45,499 nt of DNA. Source: a bacterium (GTDB taxonomy: Bacteria > Hinthialibacterota > Hinthialibacteria > H5-UNCL2). Each line of letters starts with the position of its first letter. Within the stretch, counting starts at the first letter, position 1. Position numbers and translations under genes: made by a program. Positions 1 to 7,651 of the stretch are shown here, piece after piece. The notes beneath the pieces are model-generated. The model saw only the letters and a list, made by a program, of their open reading frames with translations. It was not told the DNA's origin and did not search any database. The DNA is taken from contig JABTUV010000020.1 in NCBI GenBank assembly GCA_015075175.1, positions 1 to 45,499 of the forward strand, in the 5' to 3' direction.

Positions 1-114
1 TCGTCCGAACCGGTGACCGTGCGCGGCGCGGAGACGATCGCCACTTCGTTCCCCTCGTTCTTCTCCCATCTCCGCGCGCTGGGCGCCGAGCTGGAGACGG
101 AGGCCGACAGGTGA
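1..114 (+). CDS. aroA: 3-phosphoshikimate 1-carboxyvinyltransferase (EPSP synthase), C-terminal fragment
   Basis: Only the last 37 codons are inside the window; the gene is cut by the left edge. The visible tail contains the stretch GAETIATSFPSFFSHLRALG, which matches the conserved C-terminal end of EPSP synthase, where the final helix follows a T-S-(F/Y)-P segment. The enzyme transfers enolpyruvate from PEP to shikimate-3-phosphate in chorismate synthesis. Its TGA stop overlaps the GTG start of cmk by four bases (GTGA), so the two are probably translationally coupled. An aroA-cmk arrangement is common in bacteria. The active site cannot be assessed because it lies upstream of the window. Confidence 0.8.
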   Translation, partial: SSEPVTVRGAETIATSFPSFFSHLRALGAELETEADR

Positions 115-809
115 GGCGGAAGCCGGTCGTAGCCCTGGACGGACCGGTCGGGGTGGGCAAGAGCACGGTTGCGCGCAAGCTGGCGCGACGTCTCGGCTTT
201 CTCTACATCGACACGGGCGCCATGTATCGCGCGGTCGCGTTGGACGCGCTGCGGCAGGGCGTCCCGCTGGAGGACTTCGAGGCCGTCGGCCGGCGCGTGG
301 GGTCGCTGGAGATCCGGCTCGTGCCCGAGGACGAGGGCACGCGCGTCTTCTGCAACGGCGAGGACGTGACCGAGGCGATTCGCGCCCCCGAGGTCTCGCG
401 GGCGACCTCGCCCATCGCCGACAATCCCGCGGTGCGAGCGCGGCTGGTCGCCTTGCAGCGCGCGATGGGCGCGGGCGGCGGCGTGGTGATGGAGGGGCGC
501 GACATCGGCACGGTGGTATTTCCCGACGCGGAGGCCAAGTTCTACCTGGACGCGCGCGCCGAAATACGCGCCGAGCGCCGCGCCCGCCAGATGGAGGCGG
601 CAGGCAGGGCAACGGATCGGGCGTCCATCCTGGCCGACCTCTTGGAGCGCGACCGCCGCGACCGCAGCCGTCCCGTGGGCGCCTTGCGCGTAGCCGACGG
701 CGCCGAGATCGTGGATACGTCGGACATGAGCGAGGACGAAGTAGTGGAGGCGCTGGCGCAGCGCATCGTCCGCCTCACTTTCCCCCGGCCAGGGGGACGT
801 TGCCCGTAG
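111..809 (+). CDS. cmk: Cytidylate kinase
   Basis: Phosphorylates CMP and dCMP with ATP. The 232-residue length is normal for the family. The P-loop is GPVGVGKST at residues 11-19, followed by the typical segment YIDTGAMYRAVAL and, further on, RDIGTVVFPDAEAKFYLDA, which matches the conserved GRDIGT...F..A..K.YLDA block of bacterial CMP kinases. The GTG start overlaps the aroA stop by four bases and no better start is visible. plsC and rpsA follow on the same strand, the order cmk-plsC-rpsA being known from several phyla. The tail after about residue 222 is arginine- and proline-rich and runs into a palindromic repeat at the stop. Confidence 0.95.
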   Translation: MRRKPVVALDGPVGVGKSTVARKLARRLGFLYIDTGAMYRAVALDALRQGVPLEDFEAVGRRVGSLEIRLVPEDEGTRVFCNGEDVTEAIRAPEVSRATSPIADNPAVRARLVALQRAMGAGGGVVMEGRDIGTVVFPDAEAKFYLDARAEIRAERRARQMEAAGRATDRASILADLLERDRRDRSRPVGALRVADGAEIVDTSDMSEDEVVEALAQRIVRLTFPRPGGRCP

Positions 810-914
810 TCGCGCAGCGTGCTGCGCCGCGCGTGGACTGCGGGTGCTTGCTCGCGCACGGGATAGAATGTGGACTGCGGATGCTTGCTCCCGCGCGCGG
901 CAGCAAGCTGCCGC
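806..914. repeat. Two short dispersed palindromic repeats in the cmk-plsC gap
   Basis: The 186-base gap between cmk and plsC holds no gene. At 806-828 lies GTAGTCGCGCAGCGTGCTGC, a member of a family built on GCGCAGCGTGCTGCGC that recurs near 7531-7554, 17059-17086 and, degenerate, 45427-45440. At 897-914 lies the palindrome GCGGCAGCAAGCTGCCGC, related to copies near 10153-10222 and 26935-26952. Two near-direct copies of TGGACTGCGG(G/A)TGCTTGCTC precede it (about 834-892). Function is unknown. Confidence 0.6.
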
Positions 915-995
915 ATTCCATAATCTCCCCATAATAAGGCGGGGTGGGCGGCCTTCCAGGCCACCCCCACGGGCGAGAAAGAGATTGCCAGCGGC

Positions 996-1736
996 ATGGG
1001 GATTTGGTATAAAAATACGTTCTATGAGGCGAACCGCATTGCGTTTCGGCTCGCGCTCAGAGCTTATTTTCGAATCGAGGTTATCGGCGCAAGACAAATA
1101 CCCCGAACCGGCGCCCTGATCGTCGCCAGCAATCATGCCAGCGCATTGGACCCGGTACTGATCGGCACCTACGTCCCGCGTCAGGTCACCTTCCTTGCAA
1201 AAGAGGAATTGTTCCGGCCGCCGCTCAGCTGGTATCTCAGGTTCATGGGCACCGAGTCGATTCGACGGGGACGCGCGGACGTGGGTGCATTGCGCGCGGC
1301 CTTGCGCGCGCTGGAGCGGGAAGAGGTGGTCATCCTCTTTCCCGAGGGGACGCGCACCCGCACGGGCGGGTTGGCGCCGGGCAAACCCGGTCTGGGCAAG
1401 ATCGTGGTCGCCTCCGGCGCGACCGTGGTTCCCGCCTGGGTCGGCGGCAGCTTCTGCGCCCTGCCCGCGGGCGCCCGCCTGCCGCGCCCGATGAAAATTC
1501 GCGTGGCATTCGGAGCGCCCATTCCCCCCTCCCATTGGGGGGACGTGCCCGACGCCCGCGAGGGATATGCGGAAATCAGTCGGCGAGTGATGAGGGAAAT
1601 CTTCACGCTCTCCGAACAATATGCGATAACAAGCACGCAACCGTTCCTGGAGGAATCGCGCCGCAACCTGTCCCTCGGGTCGGCCGGCGCCGATGCTTCC
1701 GGCGGAAGCGCAAAAACGTCATCGTCGTACAGGTAA
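996..1736 (+). CDS. plsC: 1-acyl-sn-glycerol-3-phosphate acyltransferase (lysophosphatidate acyltransferase family)
   Basis: Acylates lysophosphatidic acid at the inner membrane during phospholipid synthesis. The catalytic HX4D motif is NHASALD with His47 and Asp52, and the glycerol-phosphate binding block is FPEGTR at residues 115-120, with the characteristic segment LAKEELFRPPLSWYLRFMG between them. Length 246 aa is typical. The ATG at 996 is preceded by a purine-rich GAGAAAGAG. The stop is only nine bases before rpsA, so the two are likely cotranscribed. The C-terminal 40 residues are polar and low in recognisable motifs. Exact acyl or substrate specificity cannot be read from sequence. 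Confidence 0.92.
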   Translation: MGIWYKNTFYEANRIAFRLALRAYFRIEVIGARQIPRTGALIVASNHASALDPVLIGTYVPRQVTFLAKEELFRPPLSWYLRFMGTESIRRGRADVGALRAALRALEREEVVILFPEGTRTRTGGLAPGKPGLGKIVVASGATVVPAWVGGSFCALPAGARLPRPMKIRVAFGAPIPPSHWGDVPDAREGYAEISRRVMREIFTLSEQYAITSTQPFLEESRRNLSLGSAGADASGGSAKTSSSYR

Positions 1737-1745
1737 AGGGAAGTC

Positions 1746-3561
1746 ATGGTTGAGGAATCGGGCAAGGGTGGGATGGTCTCGGGGGCGTCGGGGTCCGCCG
1801 GCGACGAAAGGCTCCGCAATCTGCAGGCGGTCAACGTCGACGAACTCAGCGAAGCGGACATGGACGCGCTGATGGAGGATTCGTTCTCGCAGCACGCCCG
1901 CGGGGAGATCGTTTCCGGGGTGGTCATCAAGGTCAATCCCGACGACATCGTGGTCGACATCGGCAGCAAGTCGGAAGGCGTGATTCGCAAGAGCGACTTC
2001 TTTTTGCCCGGCGAGCCGGAAACGGCCTGCGAGGGACAGGAGATTCAGGTGTACGTGATGGCCGCCGAGGACTCGGAGGGCCATCCTCGACTCTCGCGCC
2101 GGCGCGCCATGGAGATGGTCGCGCGGCAGGAGGTCAAGGACGCCTTCACCGAGGGCCGACCCGTCAAGTGCCGCGTGATCGAGATTATCGACAAGGGCGG
2201 CCTGCGCGTCAGCATCAACGGCATGTTGGGCTTCATCCCCTTCTCCCAGACCGGCGTGCGCAGCCGCAACCGCGAGGACCTGGAACCCTTGGTGGGCCAG
2301 GAGATCGAGGCCAAGATCGTTGAAATCCGCGGCAAGCGCGATGTCATCCTCTCCCGCCGAGCCTATCTGGACGAAATCCTCAGCCATCAGAAAAGCGAGA
2401 CCATGGAGCACCTGGCGCCCGGTTGCGTGGTCAAGGGCGTAGTCAAGAACCTGACCGACTTCGGCGCCTTCGTCGATCTGCGGGTGACGGCCTCCCTGCA
2501 CGTCCGCCAAGATACGGCCTGGCGGCAATGCAGGCCCGCCCCGCTGACGTGGTGCAGGTCGGCCAGACGTTGACGTGATGGTCCTGGCGGTCACCCGCGA
2601 CCATCTCGCTGGGCCTGAAGCAACTCACCCTGACCCCTGGCAGGACGCAGTAAAAGTATCCCGCCGGCTCCGTCGTCTCCGGCCGGGTCGTCAGCCTGAC
2701 CGGCGGCCGCGCTTTGTTTGCTCGGAGCCGGGCATCGAGGGGCTGATCCACATCTCCGAAATCTCCTGGACGCGCCGTCTGCGCCATCCCGGCGAGGTGC
2801 TCAAAGAAGGGGAAGTGGTGCAGGTCAGGGTGTTGGACGTGGACTTGACCAAGAAACGCATCTCGCTCAGCTACAAGCAGACGGAGCCCGACCCTTGGAC
2901 GCTGGCCGCGGAGAGCACCCCCGAAGGCTCTTTCTTTGAAGGGGAGGTCACGGGATTGACCGACTTCGGCGCCTTCGTGCGCCTTCCCTGCGGGGTGGAC
3001 GGAATGATCCACGTCTCCGATCTGTCCTGGACGCGGCGCGTGCGCAAGCCCTCGGAGATGCTGAAGAAGGGGGATCGCGTGAAGGTCAAGGTGCTGGAGA
3101 TCAATCCGGCCGAGCAGCGCATCGCGCTCGGCCTCAAGCAGGCCGAAGAGGACCCCTGGGCGATGGTTCCGGTCAAGTATCCGGTTGGATCCATCGTGGA
3201 AGTGACGGTCGGCAAGCTGGCCGACTTCGGCGCCTTCTGCGAGCTGGAGGAGGGGGTCGAGGGCCTGGCGCACATCAGCGAACTGTCCGAAACCAAGGTG
3301 GGACAGATCGGCGACGTGCTGAAAGTGGGCGATCGGGTGAAAATGAAGGTGGTCAAGATCGATCCCGGTCAGCGCCGCATCGGCCTGTCGGTCAAGGCGC
3401 TGGAGCGGGGAGCCGCCAGCCCGGAGGATGAGCGTTACGCCAACGCCGCTCCCGACGCCCCTCTCGCCAACCTGGGCGAACTTCTGGCGCCCCTGATGGA
3501 ATCCGCTCGTGCGGAGAAGAAGGCTCAGGAACAACAGGGGAGGAACGAGGAATCATCGTAA
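1746..3561 (+). pseudogene. rpsA: 30S ribosomal protein S1, six S1 domains, frameshifted in domains 3-4
   Basis: S1 binds mRNA at the 30S subunit and helps translation initiation. Two clean segments, 1746 to about 2485 and about 2735 to 3561, carry OB-fold S1 repeats. Domain 1 begins GEIVSGVVIKVNPDDIVVDI, domain 2 near KCRVIEIIDKGGLRVSINGM, domain 3 at VVKGVVKNLTDFGAFVDL, and domains 5 and 6 each carry an (L)TDFGAF or LADFGAF core and an IHVSDLSW or AHISELS block. Between about 2485 and 2735 the frame is lost several times. Fragments such as VVQVGQTLDVMVLAV, SLGLKQLT and DPWQDAV can be read in alternating frames, so the missing sequence is present but riddled with indels. Since rpsA is normally essential and single copy, sequence error is the likeliest cause. 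AAAGGGA upstream of the ATG serves as ribosome binding site. Confidence 0.9.
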
Positions 3562-3822
3562 TTCCTAATCGTAATCGTCACTCGTAATCGTGCTCGTGTT
3601 CGTACTTGTACGGATAGAGCTGTAGCTGTCATTTCGACCGAAGGGAGAAATCTTTCTCGCTGTTACCGCGGGGCGGGTGCGAAGCGGAAGATTTCTCCCT
3701 TCGGTCGAAATGACAGCAATGAAACACGAGTGCGATTAGGAACAGGAGCAAGATTACGATTATGAATTGCGATTACGATTACGAGCGCGCGCACGCTTAG
3801 GCTTGCGACCAAGAATGCCGGA
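3562..3822. other. Gene-free gap with low-complexity GATTACG-type tracts flanking a palindrome
   Basis: No gene is seen in this 261-base stretch. About 3562-3615 repeats TCGTAATCGT/CTCGTAATCGTGCTCG, and about 3722-3793 holds the opposite orientation (AGATTACGATTATG, GCGATTACGATTACGAG). Together they form a long imperfect inverted arrangement around the perfect palindrome at 3625-3717. Similar GATTACG-like words recur at about 41811-41890 and 36865-36890. Confidence 0.6.
3625..3717. repeat. Dispersed long palindrome, family A, copy 1
   Basis: Perfect 30-base inverted arms at 3625-3654 and 3688-3717 are separated by a 33-base loop. The core is TCATTTCGACCGAAGGGAGA. Other copies are at 36566-36720 (with three extra partial left arms) and 39286-39368 (imperfect). 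The transcript could fold into a very stable hairpin. It is intergenic in all three places, consistent with a REP- or MITE-like element rather than a gene part. Confidence 0.9.
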
Positions 3823-5559
3823 ATGTTCAAGCAGATTCGTCTGTTGCCCGACCAGTATCTGGGCGTCTCATTCACCTACCACGCGGACATCGTCGCCAGG
3901 CTGAAACGACTGGAGCAGAGAAGGTGGAATCCCGACGCGCGGCGATGGGAGGTTCATCTTTCGCATCTGCCGCAGCTGTTGGAAATCCTGTCGATGGACG
4001 AACGCAACCTGCCGCGGGACGTGCGTCTGGCCTACGAGGCGGGAGGCTGGAAGCACCTGTCGGTGCGGTTTAGCCTGGGCAACGATTACAGCCGCATCGG
4101 CGGGCGCGGCCTGCCGCTGGAGGCCCTGGACCTGGCCACCTCCTTTCCCGTGCCCGGGGCCGAGTTTCATCCCAGCTACAAGAACGGCGAGTGGGACGGC
4201 CGCCGCCATCTCCTGCGGCGCGGGCCGGAGATCTCGTTTCCCTCGGGGCTGCTTTCGTGCGTGCGGCGCGTCCTGCGCGAGGAGGGAGTCGATTACGAAG
4301 AGGAGGACGGTCGGCAGCCGCCGCCGCGGACGCTCGAGCTGGCGATCGGCGGTCCGGCCTTGCGCAATTACCAGGAGGAGGCGGTCGCCGCCGCCTGTCG
4401 CGGCGGTCGCGGCATCCTACAAATGGCGACGGGCGCGGGCAAGACGTTGGTCGCCGCGCATATCATCGCCCGCCTGGGCTGCCCGGCCGTGTTTTTCGTG
4501 CACACCCGCGACCTTATGCAGCAGGCCCGCGACATGTTCGAGAAGGCCTTCGGCTGCGCGGTCGGGCGCATCGGCGACGGGCGCGTTGAGCCTGCCGCCG
4601 TCACCGTCGCCATGCTCCAGACCACCGCCCGCGCGATGGGCTTCACCGTGCCCGAGGAGGAGGTGGAGGAGGGCCTGGACGAGGGCGCCGCCGTGCCCGC
4701 CGGCAAGTACGCCGCCGTCGTCGAGGCGGTCACCGCCGCCCCGCTCGCCATCTTCGATGAATGCCACCACCTGCCCGCCGAGACCTTCTTTCGCGTGGCC
4801 ATGGCCCTCCCCTCGGCCTACTATCGTTTCGGACTCTCCGCCACTCCCTATCGCGCCGACGCGATGGACCTGCTTGTGACCGCCGCGCTGGGGGACAAGC
4901 TCTACGAAGTCAACTCCAGCGCCCTGATCGACCGTGGTTTTCTGGTTCCGCCCCGCATCCGCTTCCTCGCCGTGCCGGCCACGGGTGAATTGTGGGGCGC
5001 TCAGACTTACGCCGAGATTTACACCCGTCACGTGGTGGAGAACGGTCCACGCAACGCCATGATCGCCGAGCAGGCGCGGCGCTGCGCCGAGCGCGGGCTG
5101 ACGGTGCTCGTGCTGGTGCAGCAGATCCGCCACGGCGAGGCGCTGGCCCGGCTCCTGCCCGACGCCGTCCTGCTGACCGGCCGCGTGGACAGTGAGCTGC
5201 GTCGCGATGTCCTGGACCGGCTGCGCGCGCGCCAGGTAGAGGTCGTCATCGCGACCACGCTGGCCGACGAGGGGTTGGACATTCCCTCGCTGGACGTGCT
5301 GATCCTGGCCGGGGCGGGCAAGAGCGAAACGCGCGCCCTGCAGCGCGTGGGCCGCGCGCTCAGGCAGGTCGGCGAGAAACGCGAGGCCCTCGTGCTGGAC
5401 TTCGCCGATCCCGCCAAGTATCTCTGCGAGCACAGCCGCCGCCGCCTGCAGATTTATCGCACCGAGCCGCGCTTCGCCCTCGAGTTCGACGAGACCTTCG
5501 CCCGCATCCCCGACGAACTGCGCGACCAGGTGAAACCGGGTCTCTTCGACGCGCGGTGA
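3823..5559 (+). CDS. DEAD/DEAH-box superfamily 2 helicase, UvsW/XPB-like
   Basis: ATP-dependent DNA or RNA helicase of superfamily 2. Walker A is ATGAGKT (202-208), motif II DECHH (312-316), motif III SATPYR (339-344), and the C-terminal RecA domain has TTLADEGLDIPSLD and QRVGRALRQ near residues 480-520. The first 180 residues contain HPSYKNGEWDGRRHLL. That resembles the N-terminal P-x-Y-x-x-G-x-W-D-G module of phage T4 UvsW-type branch-migration helicases, and an upstream HARP-like segment RRWNPDARRWEVHL is also present. Length is 578 aa. The gene stands alone between repeat-rich gaps, so its pathway (recombination, fork reversal or repair) is inference. The ATG at 3823 is the natural start, with only a weak ribosome binding site. 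Confidence 0.85.
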   Translation: MFKQIRLLPDQYLGVSFTYHADIVARLKRLEQRRWNPDARRWEVHLSHLPQLLEILSMDERNLPRDVRLAYEAGGWKHLSVRFSLGNDYSRIGGRGLPLEALDLATSFPVPGAEFHPSYKNGEWDGRRHLLRRGPEISFPSGLLSCVRRVLREEGVDYEEEDGRQPPPRTLELAIGGPALRNYQEEAVAAACRGGRGILQMATGAGKTLVAAHIIARLGCPAVFFVHTRDLMQQARDMFEKAFGCAVGRIGDGRVEPAAVTVAMLQTTARAMGFTVPEEEVEEGLDEGAAVPAGKYAAVVEAVTAAPLAIFDECHHLPAETFFRVAMALPSAYYRFGLSATPYRADAMDLLVTAALGDKLYEVNSSALIDRGFLVPPRIRFLAVPATGELWGAQTYAEIYTRHVVENGPRNAMIAEQARRCAERGLTVLVLVQQIRHGEALARLLPDAVLLTGRVDSELRRDVLDRLRARQVEVVIATTLADEGLDIPSLDVLILAGAGKSETRALQRVGRALRQVGEKREALVLDFADPAKYLCEHSRRRLQIYRTEPRFALEFDETFARIPDELRDQVKPGLFDAR

Positions 5560-5592
5560 CGATTGATCCGGAGTCCAGGTTTTGGCCTGTTG

Positions 5593-5618
5593 TGTGCAAA
5601 CTGAAGTTTGTACTCCCG
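5593..5618. repeat. Partial copy of a dispersed palindrome (family G)
   Basis: TGCAAACTGAAGTTTGTACTC upstream of mqnE is a partial inverted copy of the longer element at 8962-9013, which has the words GAGTACAAACTTAAGTTTGC and GAAGCCTGTACTCC. It sits just before the putative mqnE promoter. Confidence 0.5.
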
Positions 5619-5638
5619 ATTCGCTCCGGATTCGCGCC

Positions 5639-5668
5639 TTGACACACCCCGCCCGCTCGTTCTAACCT
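5639..5668 (+). promoter_or_regulatory. Candidate sigma-70-type promoter of mqnE
   Basis: A perfect -35 box TTGACA (5639-5644) is followed after 18 bases by TAACCT (5663-5668), a weak -10. The predicted transcription start lies about 30 bases before the ATG at 5705. Confidence 0.4.
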
Positions 5669-5704
5669 GAACAAGAAAGAGGACGCCGTCCCACGGGATC
5701 AACC

Positions 5705-6796
5705 ATGACGCAACCGACCGTCGACGCCTGTTTTCGCGCCATCGCCGACACGGTGAAGTCCGGCCGGCGGATTTCACCGGACGATGCGCTCACCCTTTTG
5801 CGCAGCCATGATCTGCTCGCATTGGGCCGGCTGGCCAACCTGGTGCGCGAGGAGAAGAACGGCGACTACGCCTACTACAACATCAACCGCCACATCAACC
5901 ACACCAACGTCTGCGTCTACCATTGCACCTTCTGCGCCTTTCGTCGCAGCGGGCATGAGCCGGACGCCTACACCCTTTCCGTTGAGGATTTTCTCAAGAA
6001 GGCCGAAGGCTCCGAGCACTTCACCGAAATCCACACCGTCGGCGGCGTCAACCCCGCCCTGCGGCTGTCGTATTACGAGGAGCTCTATTCCGCCGTGAAG
6101 GCGCGCTATCCCAACGTCTCCATGAAGAGCCTGACGGCGGTGGAAATCCACGATCTGGCCAAAATCGAGGGCATGAGTTACACGGAGGTGCTGACGCGCC
6201 TGTCGGCGGCGGGGCTGGACAGCCTGCCCGGGGGCGGCGCGGAGATCTTCGCCCCGCGCGTACGCAGGCGCATCTGCGCCGGCAAGGCCGACGCCGAGGA
6301 GTGGCTGGCCGTCCACGACGCCGCCCATCGGCTCGGCATCAGGAGCAACGCCACGATGCTCTACGGCCACATCGAGACCGACGAGGAGATCATCGACCAC
6401 CTCAACCGCCTGCGCGAGCAACAGGATCGCAGCGGCGGTTTTCAGGTCTTTATCCCTTTGGCTTACCTTCCCGAGAACAACCCCTTGCAGGTGAAGGACT
6501 TTACCACCGGCGCGCGGGATCTGAAAGTGATGGCGGTCAGCCGCATCTTTCTGGACAACTTCGACCACATCAAGGCGTACTGGGTGATGCTGGGGGTGCG
6601 ACTGGCGCAATTGGCGCTGGCCTTCGGGGCCGACGATCTGGACGGCAGCGTCACGCACGAGACCATCTCGCACCAGGCGGGCGCGCGCTCGCCCCTGAGT
6701 CTGTCCGTGGCCGAGTTGGAGAACTTGATCCGCGAGGCGGGGCGCATTCCCGTCGAGCGCGACACGCATTACAATGTCCTTCGCATCGCGGCCTAG
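5705..6796 (+). CDS. mqnE: Aminodeoxyfutalosine synthase (radical SAM, futalosine menaquinone pathway)
   Basis: Radical SAM enzyme that joins 3-(1-carboxyvinyloxy)benzoate to the adenosyl moiety in the futalosine route to menaquinone. The 4Fe-4S cluster motif is C70-VYH-C74-TF-C77 within NHTNVCVYHCTFCAFRR. The signature GLDSLPGGGAEIF and the late block DNFDHIKAYWVMLG...ALAFGADDLDGS are typical of the MqnE/MqnC group, with the GGGAEIF-RVRR form pointing to MqnE. The 363-aa length is normal. No other mqn genes are in the window, so the pathway is scattered. Presence of this route implies the organism makes menaquinone without the Men pathway. Confidence 0.9.
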   Translation: MTQPTVDACFRAIADTVKSGRRISPDDALTLLRSHDLLALGRLANLVREEKNGDYAYYNINRHINHTNVCVYHCTFCAFRRSGHEPDAYTLSVEDFLKKAEGSEHFTEIHTVGGVNPALRLSYYEELYSAVKARYPNVSMKSLTAVEIHDLAKIEGMSYTEVLTRLSAAGLDSLPGGGAEIFAPRVRRRICAGKADAEEWLAVHDAAHRLGIRSNATMLYGHIETDEEIIDHLNRLREQQDRSGGFQVFIPLAYLPENNPLQVKDFTTGARDLKVMAVSRIFLDNFDHIKAYWVMLGVRLAQLALAFGADDLDGSVTHETISHQAGARSPLSLSVAELENLIREAGRIPVERDTHYNVLRIAA

Positions 6797-6866
6797 CCTG
6801 GCGCGTGGCGCGCCGGGCCGTCTCGCGCAGAGGCGCGGAGGACGCAGAGTTTGTCCGGGTTATCCC

Positions 6867-6902
6867 GGTCCCATAGGTCTTATGGGTCCCATGGGTGCCA
6901 TC
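6867..6902. repeat. Nine-base-period tandem repeat (family F), four units
   Basis: Four consecutive 9-mers GGTCCCATA, GGTCTTATG, GGTCCCATG, GGTGCCATC lie between mqnE and osmC. The same unit, consensus (C/G)GTCCCAT(A/G), is repeated three or four times at 12919-12954 (opposite strand), 26956-26982, 34521-34556 and 45455-45481, always between genes. Confidence 0.85.
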
Positions 6903-6948
6903 CATCTCTCGCCCATGGCGCCCAATCACTATCGAAAGGAACACCATC

Positions 6949-7371
6949 ATGAAACGATCCGCATCCGCGAACTGGCAGGGCAGTCTTAAGGAAGGCAGGG
7001 GGACGGTGTCGACGCCCAGCGGGGTACTGGCCGACACGCCCTACTCGTTCACCACGCGCTTTGAGAGCACGCCGGGGACCAACCCCGAGGAGCTGGTCGC
7101 GGCGGCGCACGCCGGTTGCTTCGCCATGGCGTTTTCGGCCTCTCTGGGTCGCGCCGGTTTCACCCCCGAGAAGGTTTCAACGCAGGCGACGCTGGACTTC
7201 GAGCAGGTGGACGGCGCCTGGACCATTACGCACATCCATCTGTCGATGAAAGCCCGCGTGCCCGGCATCGACAAGGCCAGGTTCAGCGAGATCGCCGAGG
7301 ATGCCAAGAAGAACTGCCCCATCTCGCGCGCGCTGACCGCCAAGATCACGCTCGACGCCGCGCTGGAGTGA
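6949..7371 (+). CDS. OsmC/Ohr family peroxidase
   Basis: Thiol-dependent peroxidase that reduces organic hydroperoxides, cytoplasmic. The protein is 140 aa, the normal length. The two redox cysteines are Cys57 in AAHAGCFAMAF and Cys123 in KKNCPISRAL, spaced as in OsmC. The N-terminal pattern RSASANWQGSLKEGRGTVST is typical of the OsmC rather than the Ohr branch. The ATG at 6949 is chosen because GAAAGGA lies about nine bases upstream, although the frame stays open to 6895 through the tandem repeat. It appears monocistronic, followed by a repeat-rich gap. Confidence 0.9.
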   Translation: MKRSASANWQGSLKEGRGTVSTPSGVLADTPYSFTTRFESTPGTNPEELVAAAHAGCFAMAFSASLGRAGFTPEKVSTQATLDFEQVDGAWTITHIHLSMKARVPGIDKARFSEIAEDAKKNCPISRALTAKITLDAALE

Positions 7372-7373
7372 CG

Positions 7374-7554
7374 CCCCTCTCCCTGCGGGAGAGGGCAGGG
7401 TGAGGGGCGGCGAAGGGGACAGTCGCCGGTTTTCCACGCCGCACCTGCGGTCAGGGCAGCGCTCCCGCTGGAAAACCGGCGCCTGTCCCTGCCTGTTCAA
7501 GCAAGCTTTCCGCTCGCGTAGCTACGGCTTGTGCGCAGCACGCTGCGCAACTAC
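7374..7554. repeat. Cluster of three unrelated palindromic repeats in the osmC-MFS gap
   Basis: The 280-base gap 7372-7651 has no gene but three repeat types in series. 7374-7407 is a CCCCTCTCCCTGCGGGAGAG hairpin of the widespread CCCTCTCCC type (second copy at 34556-34589). 7415-7436 and 7469-7490 are inverted arms GGGGACAGTCGCCGGTTTTC / GAAAACCGGCGCCTGTCCCT (second copy at 22806-22880). 7531-7554 is GTGCGCAGCACGCTGCGCAA, the family also seen at 806-828. The first hairpin begins three bases after the osmC stop and could end its transcript, although no U-tract follows. Confidence 0.75.
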
Positions 7555-7651
7555 GCCGTCGGCGCCGCATCCGGCGAGGCTGCCGGTTGCCAAGTTCACC
7601 CGCTTCCGCTAACGTCCCCCTCAATACCCGCAAGGAGGCTCTCGCCCGCTC

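Noticed and set aside
2480-2740. Programmed ribosomal frameshift in rpsA
   Set aside because: Several shifts in both directions plus base errors occur; no slippery site with a following structure is evident.
1719-3534. Long minus-strand frames opposite rpsA, including repeated HLAxx-type words
   Set aside because: They mirror the S1 repeats of the real gene; the apparent internal repeats come from those domains.
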